Positions 45,617 to 58,004 of a stretch of DNA of 64,000 bases are shown here, one piece after another. The stretch is from Rhodosporidiobolus odoratus (Eukaryota; Basidiomycota; Microbotryomycetes; Sporidiobolales; Sporidiobolaceae). Position 1 is the first letter of the stretch; every line of letters starts with the position of its first letter. The translations under genes and the position numbers were made by a program. Under the pieces are notes generated by a model. It was given only the letters and a program-made list of their open reading frames with translations, ran no database searches and was not told the origin of the DNA. The DNA is taken from the NCBI GenBank assembly GCA_034387635.1, contig JAOANU010000007.1, positions 558,001 to 622,000 on the forward strand, in the 5' to 3' direction.

Positions 45617-46575
45617 TTAGGAAGAAAACGGCACCCTGAACATGCCTCCATCCTTGACCAATTCTTCGATCTCGCCACCCAGTCCCTTGAGCCTGTCGAC
45701 GAGCTTCTCGACGTGCTCCTGGCTCAGGGCGTCGGGAGTTCGAGCATAGATGTCCAAGCCAGCGGGGGTGAAGAGGGTGGAGGAGAAGTAGGTGACTGCC
45801 CAGTCTAGGTTGCCCAGCGATGAGGAAGGATCGGCTGATACGGACGAAGAGGGGTCTGAAGTCGAGGGAGGACCAAGGGAATGCCCGAGAAGCTGCCAAT
45901 GCGAGGTCGAAATCTTGAGAAGGCCCTTTCCTCGCCTACCCGAAATAGGTGCAATCAAGGTCAGCGAGCTGTTGTCGCGCCGTCAAGAGAGCATGAAAGC
46001 TGTACGCACCACTTCCATCTCGCACCATTTCCCTCGACATCCTTCTCCAGCCTGTCTACCCCTTTCACCTCGCTTTTCCTCCAACCCAGCATCGGAAGAG
46101 AGTAGCTGAACTCGACCGAATCGTCGAATGTGGTAGCGGGTTCGCCAGGTATCGCAGAATAAGTGATGGTGACGTCTCGCTTGTTCCGCCAGAGGGGAAG
46201 GGTAGAGGCAATTCTGCAAGAAGAAAGGCAGAAGCAAGTCAAGGAGAAAAGGAAGAAGCGAGTTAGCTAAGCGTACGGGGACAACTGTAGGGGGAAGAAG
46301 GGGGACGCACACGCACCATCGCCCCATCAGCCTGTCATATGGCATGCTCTGCGGTGATAAATCGGCATGGTTCGAGTCGGGAGGATGGAGCACGATGTCG
46401 TTCATCCCGCGGTGTAGGGGTTGTTGAGTAGTCCGGAGGGGTAGGAGCTGATCCGCTGTACTGGTAAAGCGTAAATCTGCACGGTCTCGTGTAGCGCAGA
46501 GGGTAGGAAGTGGAAGACAACTTTCTCTTCGTTCTCATGTTTGAATCCAGCTATCACCCGTCGATCAATCGAGAC
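45612..46575 (-). repeat. Inverted gene duplication, copy A
   Basis: Matches 59495-60460 in the opposite orientation: the whole lipocalin-like gene plus about 170 bp upstream. Upstream similarity fades gradually rather than stopping sharply. Outer limits are approximate. Confidence 0.8.
45617..46405 (-). CDS. Lipocalin-like (calycin-fold) protein, intact copy
   Basis: Small predicted beta-barrel protein, similar to fungal apolipoprotein D/Blc-like proteins; the ligand is unknown. ATG at 46405 (MNDIVLHPPDSNHADLSPQS) leads to MPYDRLMGRW, a typical lipocalin start. Two GT-AG introns, about 46314-46216 and 46012-45935, join exons IASTLPLWRNKRDVTITYSA ... DVEGNGARWK and GRGKGLLKISTSHWQLLGHS. The C-terminal part has LDWAVTYFSSTLFTPAGLDI and YARTPDALSQEHVEKLVDRL, ending FRVPFSS. 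Total about 200 residues, the usual family size. No signal peptide is seen. The gene has a damaged duplicate 14 kb away. Confidence 0.75.
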
Positions 46576-46699
46576 TGGACTGTGACTGCTACTTGCCTTC
46601 CTAGTTCGTGTATTTCTACCCGCAATGTGATCTCTAGGGATAGTTTCTCGCAACCGGCCACAACAGTAAATACCGACTCTGAACGGCCGGAAGGGCGGT

Positions 46700-47039
46700 G
46701 ATGCTGATGGGAGACACTACAATGGCTCAGGTGAGCGCTCTCTCCTTCAGCCCGACCTTTTAAGATGACGATCTCCTATTTTCCACCCTTCCTTGTGCCG
46801 TCGTCGCCGCCCAGCCTTCGTACAGCCCCTTCTTGACCATACAACCCCCTGCTCGATACTACGCTGGCTGCCGTTCCTCGCTGCAAGACGCCCTGCTCCC
46901 GGAACAGGGTCCCCGACTCGCCTTCCAGCTTGACCCGTCTGAGGGCGTGAAGCAGAAAAAGATGCTGACAGAACGGCCTGCCACGTCCGGCGTCCGTCTC
47001 TGCTGGCACGTCCACGTGCTGCGAGTACTAGCTAGCTAA
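46700..47039 (+). CDS. Possible small two-exon gene, unrecognised
   Basis: ATG 46700 (MLMGDTTMAQ) is followed by a plausible intron (about 46730-46814, GTGAGC...CCCAG) and an exon reading PSYSPFLTIQPPARYYAGCR to a stop at 47037-47039, about 85 residues. I do not recognise the protein. It is divergent from the lipocalin-like gene and upstream of the ligase gene. The splice sites are good but there is no domain, so it may be a chance frame or a truncated gene. Confidence 0.25.
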
Positions 47040-47381
47040 GTATGGGTTCTCGCCTATTACCGTAACCCCATCGAAACGAGACTGATTCTTCCGTACTTTC
47101 CAAGACGCGCTTGCCAAACTCGCCAGACTTCTGAACCCACGATCCGCATACGAGGGATGTACTGAGGGGCGCTCGAATGAGGCGTGTACCTTGTTGTGTG
47201 CAGCGCAAAGCTAGACTGCCAGCCAGTACGTTGAGCAGGAACAGCGTTTGAGGCGGTGTAGGTGCATTCATCAAATTGCAACTGACTTGTAATCGGGTAG
47301 ATTTGCTAGTACATAGCCCACAGTTGTAATCAAAAATTTAAGTTGACCTCACCACAGCCTCGGAACCGCTCTTTGACCTCT
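47040..47381. other. Upstream region of the ligase gene
   Basis: 342 bp, more AT-rich than its surroundings near 47290-47345. No other feature identified. Confidence 0.4.
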
Positions 47382-49809
47382 ATGGCTTCACTCTTCTCCT
47401 CCTGTTGCCTTTTACGGCATACCAGACCTTTATTGCAACCTATACGAACGCGCTACAAGCCTCCCCCGCTTCTCCTACGCTTGTTGCACACCTCTCCCCC
47501 ACTTCGCTTTCCACCTACTCGACAACCTCTTCCACTCCCTAAAGGCGCTCCAGCTGCCTTCTCACTCGTTCACCGCAGTGCAATAGGCAAGGAAACACCG
47601 CTATACCTCGCAGGAGCAGATCAGATGGAGTTGCCAGCGCCTGCAATGAGCCTCGAGGTCGGAGAGAAGAAATCGGTCAGGAGCTTGACGGATCAGACCA
47701 AGGAGTACACCATTCACAGGCACGCTGCTCTCCTCCGCATGCTTGTCTTCCCTGACAGCGGCTCCCACATGTCCTGTTCTGATTTACTGTTTTCCTTCCG
47801 CCTCGTTTACTTCTTTTCGCTACAGGTTTGGCGAGAACTCGTACTCGTGCAACTGCATGTCGTGGACGTTCCAGAAGACGAGAGCGGTCGATGTCAGGTC
47901 CTGCAAGCATCTAAGGGAGATTTTGGGCGATGAGTGAGTCTTCCGCTGGGTTATTCTTTCTCGCCTCGTCGCTGAAGTGCCAGGCTTGACACGAAGAACC
48001 ACGACTCGAGGGATCTCCCTGACCGTCTCGCGCTGACAGGCACGAAGATGCTCGTACCGGCGACTCGGGCCGCACAAAAGGAAAAGCCACAGCGAAAAAG
48101 GCAGCTGGATCTTCCGCTTCAGCCTCGACTTCGACCTCCACCTCTGTCTCAACCTTCGAGTCCCCCCGCACATACGCTGAGCCCGGCTCAAAGAAACGTC
48201 CCGTCGCCGTGCCCGGCCAAGGTGGCTTAAAAGCCAAAAAAGCGAAAACTGCCGCTGCCGAGCATGATCGGGAGGACGAAGGGGAGCAAGCGGGTCTGAC
48301 GGATCCAGAAGAAGAGATGGATGTCGCTCAAGGGCAGAAGAAGGGAAAGAAGAGGGCGGAGAGGAAGGGCGGGATTGAGTTGCTGCTGGCGCAGAAGTTT
48401 GATCTCGAGGGAAAAAAGGATCCTAAGGGGTGGTGGATCAGTGAGAAGCGTGCGTTCTATCTCAACTTTGCCTACTGCCTTCCTTGCTTCTACACTGCTC
48501 GCTGTCTCTGGTCACTTCGATGCAGCAATCCAGGAGCGCCGTCTCCCGGCTGACTCGTGCATTGCGTTCCGCTTCGCTGCTTCGTGACCCTTTCCACAGT
48601 CGACGGAGTCCGCGCTTACTGGGACGGCCAGTCTGCTCTTTACTCCCGCACCGGCAACCCCTTCGTCGCTCCTCCCGCATTTGTCGCTCACCTGCCGAAA
48701 GGGGTCACGCTGGATGGCGAGTTGTTCCTCGGGAGGGACAGGTTTGACGAGACGAGCGGTATTGTGAGGACTACTACCGGGACAGGGAACGGGGCGGGCA
48801 AGGGTGGATGGGGCGAGATTAGGTATATGGTGCGTTTCGCTGCCGTTCGCGACTCGCTGTTGTTTCTTCGCTTGTCTCCACAGGCTCGGAGAACTCCCAG
48901 CCAATGAGCATGATCTTCTGACCTTTCCTCGCTCTTCTCACGGCACAGATTTTCGACATCCCCTCCCTCGCCGACCAGCCCTTCGAGCAGCGTCTCGCGG
49001 CTATGAACAGACTCTTCCCTACCGCTCCTACCTCGACCGCTATTTCCAAATCCGCTGCGTTCCTCAATCCGGCAGGAGAGGAAGAAGCGAAGGGAAAGGA
49101 GGGACAAGGCGTGGTCAGGGTTGTCGAGCATGAGCTCTGTGAGGGGAGGGAGCATTTGATGGAGAGGTTGCAGGAGGTGAGGCGTGGCGGGGGAGAAGGG
49201 TGCGCGGTACTTTTCTTCCTCTCCCTCAGCTATGGGGAGGGATCGCACCGGTATGACTTGCCATCAAGCAGCGCATGGGAAGGACTGACCCAAACCTTGT
49301 CTCTATGCACCTTTGCCAAACTACGCCGTCTACACTGTCCCTCAGTCTCATGCTCCGTCAACCCGCCTCCCGCTACATCCCGAGACGCTCCGCGACCTTA
49401 CTCAAAGTCAAGACTTTCTACGATGCGGAAGCGCGCGTTTTGGCGTATGAGCCGGGAAAAGGGAAGTATGACGGGATGTGTGGAGCGTTGATATGCGAGA
49501 TGGAGAACAAGACGACGTTCAGTGTAGGGAGTGGGCTAACGGACGAGAGGAGGGGAACCCCGCCTAAGGTACGTCTCTCTTCTTCTCCTGTTGGTTCACT
49601 CTTCGGCCTGCCTGCTCTTTCTTTTTCCCCGACTCAGTCACCCTCTTTGCTACCCACTTCATATGCTACGACAGGTCGGCTCCATCATCACCTACCGCTT
49701 TCAAGACTTGACCAAATCTGGCGTACCCCGTTTCCCATCTTTTGTGGGGGAGAGGTTCGACGCCGAAGGCCCGAAGGACGCGGTCGTCCCTTCTTCGGCC
49801 CGTGCGTGA
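47382..49809 (+). CDS. ATP-dependent DNA ligase with N-terminal SWIM zinc finger
   Basis: Predicted nick-sealing DNA ligase. ATG 47382 gives a mitochondrial-type presequence (MASLFSSCCLLRHTRPLLQP, then Arg/Leu-rich). A SWIM-type finger CxC...CxH spans two exons: TKEYTIHR then YSCNCMSWTFQKTRAVDVRS and CKHLREILGD. A basic Ser/Thr linker contains LKAKKAKT and EGKKDPKGWW. The catalytic KxDG motif is EKLDGVRAYWDG, created by splicing about 48449/48600. VTLDGELFLGRDRFDETSG and YMIFDIPSLADQPFEQRLAA follow. Motif IV, GGEGLMLRQP, appears when the intron from about 49202 to 49347 is removed, and TLLKVKTFYDAEARVL carries motif V. The OB fold ends GSIITYRFQDLTKSGVPRFP. The core resembles small bacterial ATP-dependent ligases more than Cdc9. 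Mitochondrial location is inferred. Confidence 0.82.
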
Positions 49810-50377
49810 CATCCGATGAAGTATAGGGGGAGTGTACGGGTGTATGTAGTCGGGAGGGCGCGGTGGGATGTTGTGCTTGTTGTTGAATCCTCGTTACTCG
49901 CTTTTTCCCCACTCTCGTCATATCCGCAGAACACGGCTCAACTGCGCTCCCTCGGCCATGAATCTCGCGGTGTATCTGCTACGAGGGCCAACATTGGCTG
50001 ACTCGTAAAGACGAGAAAGGCTGACGGTCCTTCGCAATAGGAGAAGAAAAACTTTCAATGACGAAGGTTCAGCGCGTTGTCCTGCAAGGGCAGTGCGCGG
50101 TCGGCGCTCGGTGGGGACACATCAGTCAAACCAGCGCCAGAGCGTGGAAGGCGTCGAAACAAATAAAGTGCAGTCAATACCGCGGCCGCAGAGGCCGAAA
50201 TCGGGCAACGAGACTCTCGACTCGCGGTTCCTTGAGAGATCCGATCGTTTCCTGTCTGCAATCTGCTGGTCACAACCTTCGCCTCAGCTACTGCTGCTCG
50301 TTGTCGAGTCACTCAGGCCTAGTCGTGCGGGCGGTGTACATACGAAACAGCGCAGCCAAGGCCATATATACCGGGAC
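49810..50377. other. Upstream region of the histidine kinase gene
   Basis: 0.57 kb. A reading frame continuous with the kinase extends upstream of ATG 50378 to about 50093 but has no ATG there. A TATATA sequence lies at 50365-50370, only 8 bases before the ATG, so it may not act as a TATA box for this start. Confidence 0.35.
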
Positions 50378-53300
50378 ATGGCGCGCCTTCATCCGTCTGG
50401 ACTTGCCGGACTTCCTGCACCTCCTCCTGGGCCTGCGTTGGCACATACACCCCTCCTGTCCTTCCTCGTACATACTCCGCAACCGTCCCTCGTCCTCCCG
50501 CTTTCTCCCCTCCTCGATGCCCTCAACCAGCGGAATAAAAACAGTTCATCAAGGATCTCGCCCTGGAACACTGCCACCGCTCAACCGCCATCGTCGTATG
50601 AGGCAGCTGAACATGGCTCAGCCGCGCAGGGAAACAGAGCGGATCGAGGCGGCGAGGCGGGAGACGGAAAAGCAATCGACTTCGCAGAGACACCTGCCGC
50701 TCTCTTGGGTGGACTCGAGCAACTCAACGTCAGAACACCTCTTGGCAGTACGATAGAGGCGAGTGCAACTCAGCCAGCGGATTACTTCTCGCTCGGCACC
50801 GCTCCCACCGGTCCCGATTTCGGCTCCTCTTCTTCCTCCGTCTCATCCACCTCGACATCTCGTGTCACCGATACCAGCTGCGCCGACCCTATACACACTC
50901 CCCTTACCCCGCTCGATGACGACTCCGATGCTTTCGAAAAGGCGCTTCAGGCTCTGAAGCCGGTCTACCGCAATGAGGCATGGAGGTCTCTTGAGGCGGG
51001 TACCAGACGAAATAGCGCTGCGCCATCGCGGCACTCGCAGCAACTGGAGAAGCCGGCAGGATTAGCACAGGCAACGACGAGGAATAGAAACCAGCAGGAG
51101 GAGGATTTTTTGCTTGGCGGGATTTCCGCCCAAAAGTCGGGGGCGGAGAGTTTCGGCACCGGCGCAGGATCGAGAGGGGCGTCACCAGCGCTGCACACAG
51201 TCGAGGAGGAGCAGTACGAGATGGACACGGACGATGGAGGGAGCGGTTTGGGAAGTCTGGTAGACGACGAACCCTGGCAGGGGAGCTATGGTTTCCTGAC
51301 GGATGACGAACAGAGCACGCTGCTCCACTTCGTTCTCGATTGCCTCAAGGAGAACGACGTCGTGGAAGCGCTCCTTCCTCGGCGGTCCAGCACGTCGAGC
51401 GCCAACCCCGGCATTGGAGGAACGTATTACTCGCCGACTTCCGTTTCTCCCACTCCCACCGTTTCTTTCGCCTCCACCATTTCCCGCGAAGGCTCCGATG
51501 GCGCGGCCCCTCAACGATGGTCTCCAGACGGGGTTGCCTCATCATCCTTTTCGAACAACCACGCACACCCTCCCCGACAAGAAACCTACAAGCCCTCTCC
51601 TCCTCCTCAGCAGCGCACGCCAAACGTGATTCGCATCGACAACTTTGTCATCACCGCCACTATCGTCCCTGTACCGCCCGGCGCTCACCCTCCTACTGGC
51701 TTTGTCGTTCTCACTGCTCCGCCTCCCAGCCCCGCCCTTCCCCCTCCACCAGCTACATGGCTCCCCAATCGTCTCCCGGTCCGCTCCAACCTCGACCGCA
51801 CCTCTTCCTCATTTTCTACTGCTACAGCTACCGCCGCTTCCTCGCCGTCATCTTCTTCCTCTGTCTCGACGCCCGCCTTGAACGCCCGAGCTACGTCCGA
51901 GCCAGCTCCCGCCCCCTCCGCCCCAACTGAAGCCTCCGCTACCGCATTGCAAGCCTTCAAGAGCCCAACGCAGACAAGCACGCTTCTGCCGAGCTTGCCA
52001 CGGATGTTCGTTGAGTCTCACGAGGAGGAGATGCTGAATCCTTATCTGAGAGCACTGGGGGAAAGCGAGATGGCTAGAAGGATTCGAGAATTCGACTGGA
52101 GCAAGAGTACGTCTCCTTCTTCCCCTCTCCGCTCCTCGTCAGACGATCCTGACGCTATTCCTGTCCCGCTTGTTACTTCAGCTGCCCTCGGACCGATTTC
52201 GAGTTGGCCGCGCGAGCTCAAGACGACGGTGGCTTCGATTCTGGCGTCGCCCTTCAGGGAATGTATTCTGTGGGGAGAAAGCATGACAATCGTTTACAAC
52301 GATCTGGTGCGTCTTACCCCGTCGCTTCGTTCGAAATGCGAAGGCGGCTGACTGATCTTCCCTTTCCTCCTACCCTTTTCTCCGTCTTTGTTGTTACTCG
52401 CATTTTTTTCGCTTGTGTACCCACCTGGTCGAAATAGTATATCGAGACCGCGGGCGCCAAGCACCCCGGCCTTCTCGGTCTTCCCGCTCGCGAAGGATGG
52501 GCCGAGATCTGGGACGGCCTCAACTCAGTCGCCCAACGTACGCTCAAGGGCGAAACCTGCTTCTTCCGCGACCATTACCTCGCCATGGCACGGAAAACGA
52601 CGGGCTACACCGAAGAGACGTACCACACGTTCTCTTACGCGCCGTTCTATTCGGGAGATGGAGAGGTTCTCGGAATTCTCAACTTGTCGATCGAAACGAG
52701 CGCGACGGTGATTGCGGCAAGGAGGTTGGCGACGGTCAGGGATTTGATCCAAATGACGAGTCTGGCTAGGACTGTGGAGGGTACGTTCTTGCGGCTTCCT
52801 TGCTCATCTTTCCCTTCTTCACTCTGCTACCGCTGACCCGATTCTCATGTTCTAGACTTTGCCGCTTCCGCTCTCGAGTCCCTCTCCACAAACGCCTACG
52901 ACCTTCCTTTCGTTCTGCTCTATACCGCAGAGGAAGTCTGCGCGCGACCGACGAAGCGGGAAGTTCGCGCCGGCTACGACCGCAGCACCCGCACCTCGAT
53001 CAACCTTACCTGCCGAGGCTCTTCTGGTATCCCCCAAGACCACCCTTTCCTCATCCAAGAAGCCCTAGTCGACATCACCCCACAGATGTCCCGCCAATCG
53101 TCTTCTTCCGCCTCAACTTCGACCGGAACCGGCAGTACGGCAACTGCCATGGATCTGCGAGAACGTCTTGAAGCCGGTGCCTTTTCGCCAGCCAACGCCG
53201 GTTCTCCGACTCCCTCGACATCGTCTTCCGCTTCGACAACAGGTCCATTCCTTCGTCACGGCACTCGTCAAGCCGCTTGGTCCTGGCCCTTTGAGGAAGC

Positions 53301-56300
53301 GTGTCTCAAGCGCGACCCGGTCGTCGTTGAGGATTTGGGCTTGTTTGCGGAAGGGTTGGATCGCAGTCGAGGATGGAATACGCCGGCGAAACAGGCGGTG
53401 GTTATCCCGATCATGGTCGAAGCCGGACAGAAAGTTCCGAGTGCGGTACTGGTGCTGGGAGTCAATCCTCAGAACCGGTACGATCAGTTGATGGAGACTT
53501 TCTTCTCTGTAAGTTGTGTTCCTTCTCTCTGCCCTATCCTCTTCCTTTCATGAACTGACTCTTAGAGGATTTATAGCTGCTTTCTCGACATGTCGCTATC
53601 GGCTTGTTTGCCGTGGTCGTGCGCTACTATTCTCGTTCCCGAGCAATGCCGCGCCGTGAATCAAGATTAACACTATTCCCTTCTGTTGTCTTCAGGCCGC
53701 CGAACAAGATCGCCTGCGCGCGGAGGAGCTCGTCAAGCTGGACCGTGCAAAGAGCAACTTCTTCTCGGTATGTTGTCCCTGCAGCTTTAGACTCACCTAG
53801 CCTATGCTGACTTCTCGCTAAACCACCCCAGTCCGTCAGTCACGAGCTTCGCACGCCTCTCACGCTCATCCTCGGTCCGCTCGATGATCTACTCAACGGC
53901 TCCGACAAAGACAAAATCAATAAACCCGAACGAGAAAAGCTTGTCCTCGTCAATCGGCACGCGAACCGACTACTCGCCATGGTTAACAAGCTTCTCGATT
54001 TCTCATCAGTAGAGAACGGGCGAATGACATTCAAGTACCGCCCGGCTCGAATCGTCAGTTCTGACTCTAAGCGTCTTGTCTCGCTTTTTCACTGACCTTG
54101 TTCTCGACCGTTCAGGGTCCCCTCACCCGCGACATTGCCGTTCTCTTCCGCGACGCTATTCAGCGAGTCAGGATCGACTTCACCGTCGATTGCGATGAAG
54201 ACCCGTCGGATTGTCTGCCCGTCTACCTCGCTGCGGATATCTGGGAGAAGGTCATCTACAATCTGGTCGGAAACGCTCTGAAGTACACAGCGAAGGGTAG
54301 CATCAGGGTATCGCTGCGATCAACCCGAGCGGAAGCGGTACTGGCTGTCGAGGACACCGGTTCGTCTATGCTTCCGTGTTCGTGGCCTATTCTCGTACTG
54401 AACGCAGTCGTTCTACAGGCATCGGCATTCCTCAAGCCGAGCTGGGCAAGATATTCGACCGCTTCCATCGTACTGAAAACTCCCGCATGGCTACTGGAAC
54501 CGGCATCGGCCTCGCTCTCACACTCGAACTCGTCAAGTTGCTCGGCGGTCAGCTCGAAGTCGAGTCCGAGGTCGGACAAGGCTCGACCTTCCGTGTCCGA
54601 CTCAACCGTGGTCACACCCACCTTCCGATTGAGCAAGTCGACCATACGCCCGAAGACGAAGTCAAGTTCTTCCCTAACTACCAGAACCGCAACCTCGCGG
54701 CCGTCGACGAGGCAGCGTCGTGGCGATACGATGCATCGCTTGACGAGGCTATGGAGAGTACACCTCTGTCGAGTGCGAGCTCGTCTTCGAGCACCGGGAC
54801 GACAGTGAGCAGTGACGGCCGCGGTGATTCGAGCGGCAGCGGAAGCGGCGAGGATTACCTCGGAAGCGCGGATGTGCTGAGCTTGAAGAACCGCACCATC
54901 GTGCTCGTGGACGATTCAAGGGATCTGCGATCGGTGCGTTCCGAGTCTTATGCAATTCGGACTTTTCACGCTGCAATACCTTCCTGACTTGCTCTTTCTG
55001 TAGTACATGGCCGGCCTACTCGCCAAGCAGTTCACCGTCGTACAGTTTGGTGATCCGCGAGAAGCCCTCGATTACATCAATCGTCGTCCCCCGTCTCTCC
55101 TCCTTACCGACTCGATGATGCCACACCTGAGCGGTATGGAGCTCACCGCCGCACTCCGACGCAGCGCAGCCACTGCCCTCATCCCCATCTTGATGGTCTC
55201 TGCACAGGCTGGAAGCGAGGCGCGTGCTGAAGCCCTCGAAGGAGGCTGCGACGACTACCTGGTGCGACGCCATTCTCTTTCACGCTTTCTCCCAGCATCA
55301 GACTCACCACACTAACGCATCTTGACCTTTGCACGTTAGGTCAAACCCTTCCAAGCACGAGAACTCGTTGCCCGTGTGCGAGTCCATCTGCAGCTTGGTC
55401 TCATGCGAGTTGAGCTCGAGAAACGCGTCGAGGAGCGCACTCGCGCGCTCATCGAGTCGGAAGCGAGGAACCGCGCGCTTGCTGAGCGGTATTCGATGCT
55501 CTCTACCGTTTCTCCCGTTGGTGTGCGTCGTTTTTTTCTGTTTCCAACCTCTTTTTTTTCGCCTCTCATTGTCTTTCCCTTCTCGCTTCCCCTGTCACGA
55601 TCTGCGTCTTTCCTTTCTTTACGATTGTCTCCTCGCCAATCCACCATCTCACAGGTCATCGAGATCAACAATGACGGGCAAATGACTTACTCGAACCCTC
55701 GGTGGCACGAAATTTCTGGCGCACCCGTCGATCGACCGCTGGAGGAGTGGAAGGACACGGTCGTACCCGAAGACTGGCCCAAGGTCGAGCGACTTTGGGA
55801 AATGGCGACCAAGGGGGGTCCAGCTGGAGAGACTGAGGAGAGACAGTTCCGCTTTATCAACGGACGATGGGCGCAGCTTGAGGTTAGCATTATTTGTCTG
55901 GTTATGGGATTCTCCTAGCGAGGTCACTTGTTTCTTCCCGCAGATCCGCGCTTCCGCTGATGTCGGTATTCCCGACGGTTATGTTGGTGCGCTCACCGAT
56001 ATCACAAAGCAGAAGGAGGTTGAATTGCTCCACATTCGCGAGGTCGAGCAGCGTGCGGCAGACGCTGAGCAGACAAGGATCAATACGGGTGCGCGCCTTC
56101 ATCGTCTTTCTCGCCCTGCGCCCCGTTAACCTTTCTGGCCATGTCGCTCAGAGATGTTCCTCGACATGAGCAGTCACGAGCTCCGCAACCCTCTGTCGGG
56201 TGTCTGGCAGAACGCTGAGCTCGTCGCGGCGTCCCTCGACAAATACGTGGAGCTACTGGAGAATTTGCGCGACGGCAGCGTGCCCTCGTCTCCAGAGCTC

Positions 56301-58004
56301 GAAGCCCTTACGGAGGAGATGACCGAGAACGTCGATGTGCGCTCTTCCATCTCTGATGGCCATTCTTGCCCTGACTTGGCTTCACTCGTTGCAGGCTGTC
56401 GATTCCATTCTCCTCTGCGCTGCTCATCAAGGTCGGATTGCGGACGACATCCTCAACGTTTCGAAACTTAACATGGGCCTTCTTACCATTCAGAGAAGTC
56501 CCTTCGAGCTCGTCTCGCGCCTGAGGGAAGTTCTGAAGGTCTTCGAGGTGTACGCTTCCGCAAAACCCACTGTCGCTGCTGCTGTTCTGACATCGTCCTC
56601 TTTCTCCTGCAGCGAATGTTCGCAAAAATCGATCGCTCTCAAGCTGAATGCCGACCCCTCCGTTGAACGGCTTAGAGCAGGCTGGGTCAAGGCCGATCCG
56701 TCCCGCTTGCATCAGATCCTCCTCAATTTTCTCACCAATTCCATCAAGTACACCTCGGATGCCTCGACTCGTCGTATCGTCGTGCACGTCCAGGCCTTCA
56801 GCTCGCAACCGCCAATTCGACCGCACGCTCTCCGCGTGTCGCAGCCTCCACATGTGCAACTTGAAGACGCTGTGTGGATCGCAATCGCTGTAGAAGACTC
56901 GGGCCGAGGGCTAAGCGACGAAGAACTCCGACGACTCTTTGCTCGGTTCAGTCAAGCCAACCCCAAATCAGATCAGTATGGCGGTTCTGGTCTCGGTCTC
57001 TATGTGTCCAAGAAGCTTGTAGAGCTTCACGGTGGTTACATCGAAGGTTCGTCTGCTCTGCATGATCCTTACCTTCTCGACTTACATTCCGTTTTTTCGC
57101 AGTCGAGTCTCAACTTGGCATGGGCAGCATCTTCAGCTTCTGTATCCCAGCCGATCGAGCAGCTCCCCCAACCTCTCCTGTCACCCGTCCGCCCGTTTCA
57201 TCTCTCTCTATGGCTCCGACAGCTCGTGTCAAGCGACCAGCTTCCGCTGGTGGACCCGAGATCAGCAAGCCCGCCAACGCAAAACGACCTCTTACGTCCC
57301 CTTCGATGGAGTCTACAAAGGCATCAAAGAGCTCAAGGATGAGCGTCAGCCCTCCGCCGACTCCGTCCGTCGGAACGCAGCGAATTCTCGTCGTTGAAGG
57401 TGATTGTCCATCTTTCGTTCTCTCTGGAGTGCAACGCTGACGTAATCTGTTGTCCACAGATAATCTCATCAATCAGAAGGTGCTAACGCGGCAGCTGAAG
57501 ATCGCCGGCTACGAGGTACAAGTCGCCAACAACGGACAAGAAGCGCTGGACGCTCTCGCTGCCGACAACACCGTCTCAACAATTGCGCCGTCGAACCCTT
57601 TCCTCTTTGTATTTTGTGACATCGAAATGCCGGTCATGGGTGGGCTCGAAGCCATTAAAGAGCAGCGACGACGAGAGCAGTCTGGCGAGATCCCACGGCG
57701 CTACGTACGTTCCCTCCCTTTCTGCCCGTGTCCAGCTACATGTCCTAACGTTCTTCCTACATTTCTTACAGCCCATCTGCGCTCTTACCGGTATGTCTCT
57801 GTGTTACCGAGGTCTTTACCGAGGTTTTGACAGCCGCTCGAACTGACTTTGCACCTTCTCCTGATAGGCAACGCTCGCGACCAACAAATCCAAACTTGCC
57901 TCCAAGCGGGTTTTGATGACGTCGCCACCAAGCCTTACCGTATTGTCGACCTTCTCACAAAGATTGCCACCTTGACTGGGCAAGCTCCAACCGTTGCAAA
58001 ATAG
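50378..58004 (+). CDS. Dual hybrid histidine kinase (two HisKA-HATPase-REC modules)
   Basis: Very large two-component sensor, about 2,000 residues over some 18 introns, predicted cytoplasmic. The start is ATG 50378 (MARLHPSGLAGLPAPPPG). After a long disordered N-terminus comes a PAS-like region (CILWGESMTIVYNDL, EGWAEIWDGLNSVAQ) and a GAF-like region (AVVIPIMVEAGQKVPSAVLV). Module 1: HisKA SSVSHELRTPLTLILGPLDD (His at 53841), HATPase VIYNLVGNALKYTAKGSI and GTGIGLALTLELV, receiver IVLVDDSRDLR with Asp at 55109 (LLLTDSMMPHLSG) and Lys in YLVKPF. A PAS domain (INNDGQMTYSNPRWHEISG) follows. Module 2: HisKA DMSSHELRNPLSGVWQN (His at 56175), HATPase LHQILLNFLTNSIKYTS and GSGLGLYVSKKLVELHGGY, receiver ILVVEDNLINQKVLTRQL with Asp at 57618 (FCDIEMPVMGG). 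It ends TGQAPTVAK. All key residues are present. Confidence 0.92.
55732..56213 (+). repeat. Donor segment of the duplicated histidine kinase fragment
   Basis: This 482-bp stretch covers the end of the inter-module PAS domain through the second HisKA His box, including two short introns. It is repeated at 63156-63637 with two substitutions and no indels. Being within an intact gene, it is the source. Confidence 0.93.

Noticed and set aside
50058..50756. Overlapping 232-codon plus-strand frame at the kinase start
   Set aside because: It overlaps the kinase frame, which is preferred because it stays open into recognised domains.
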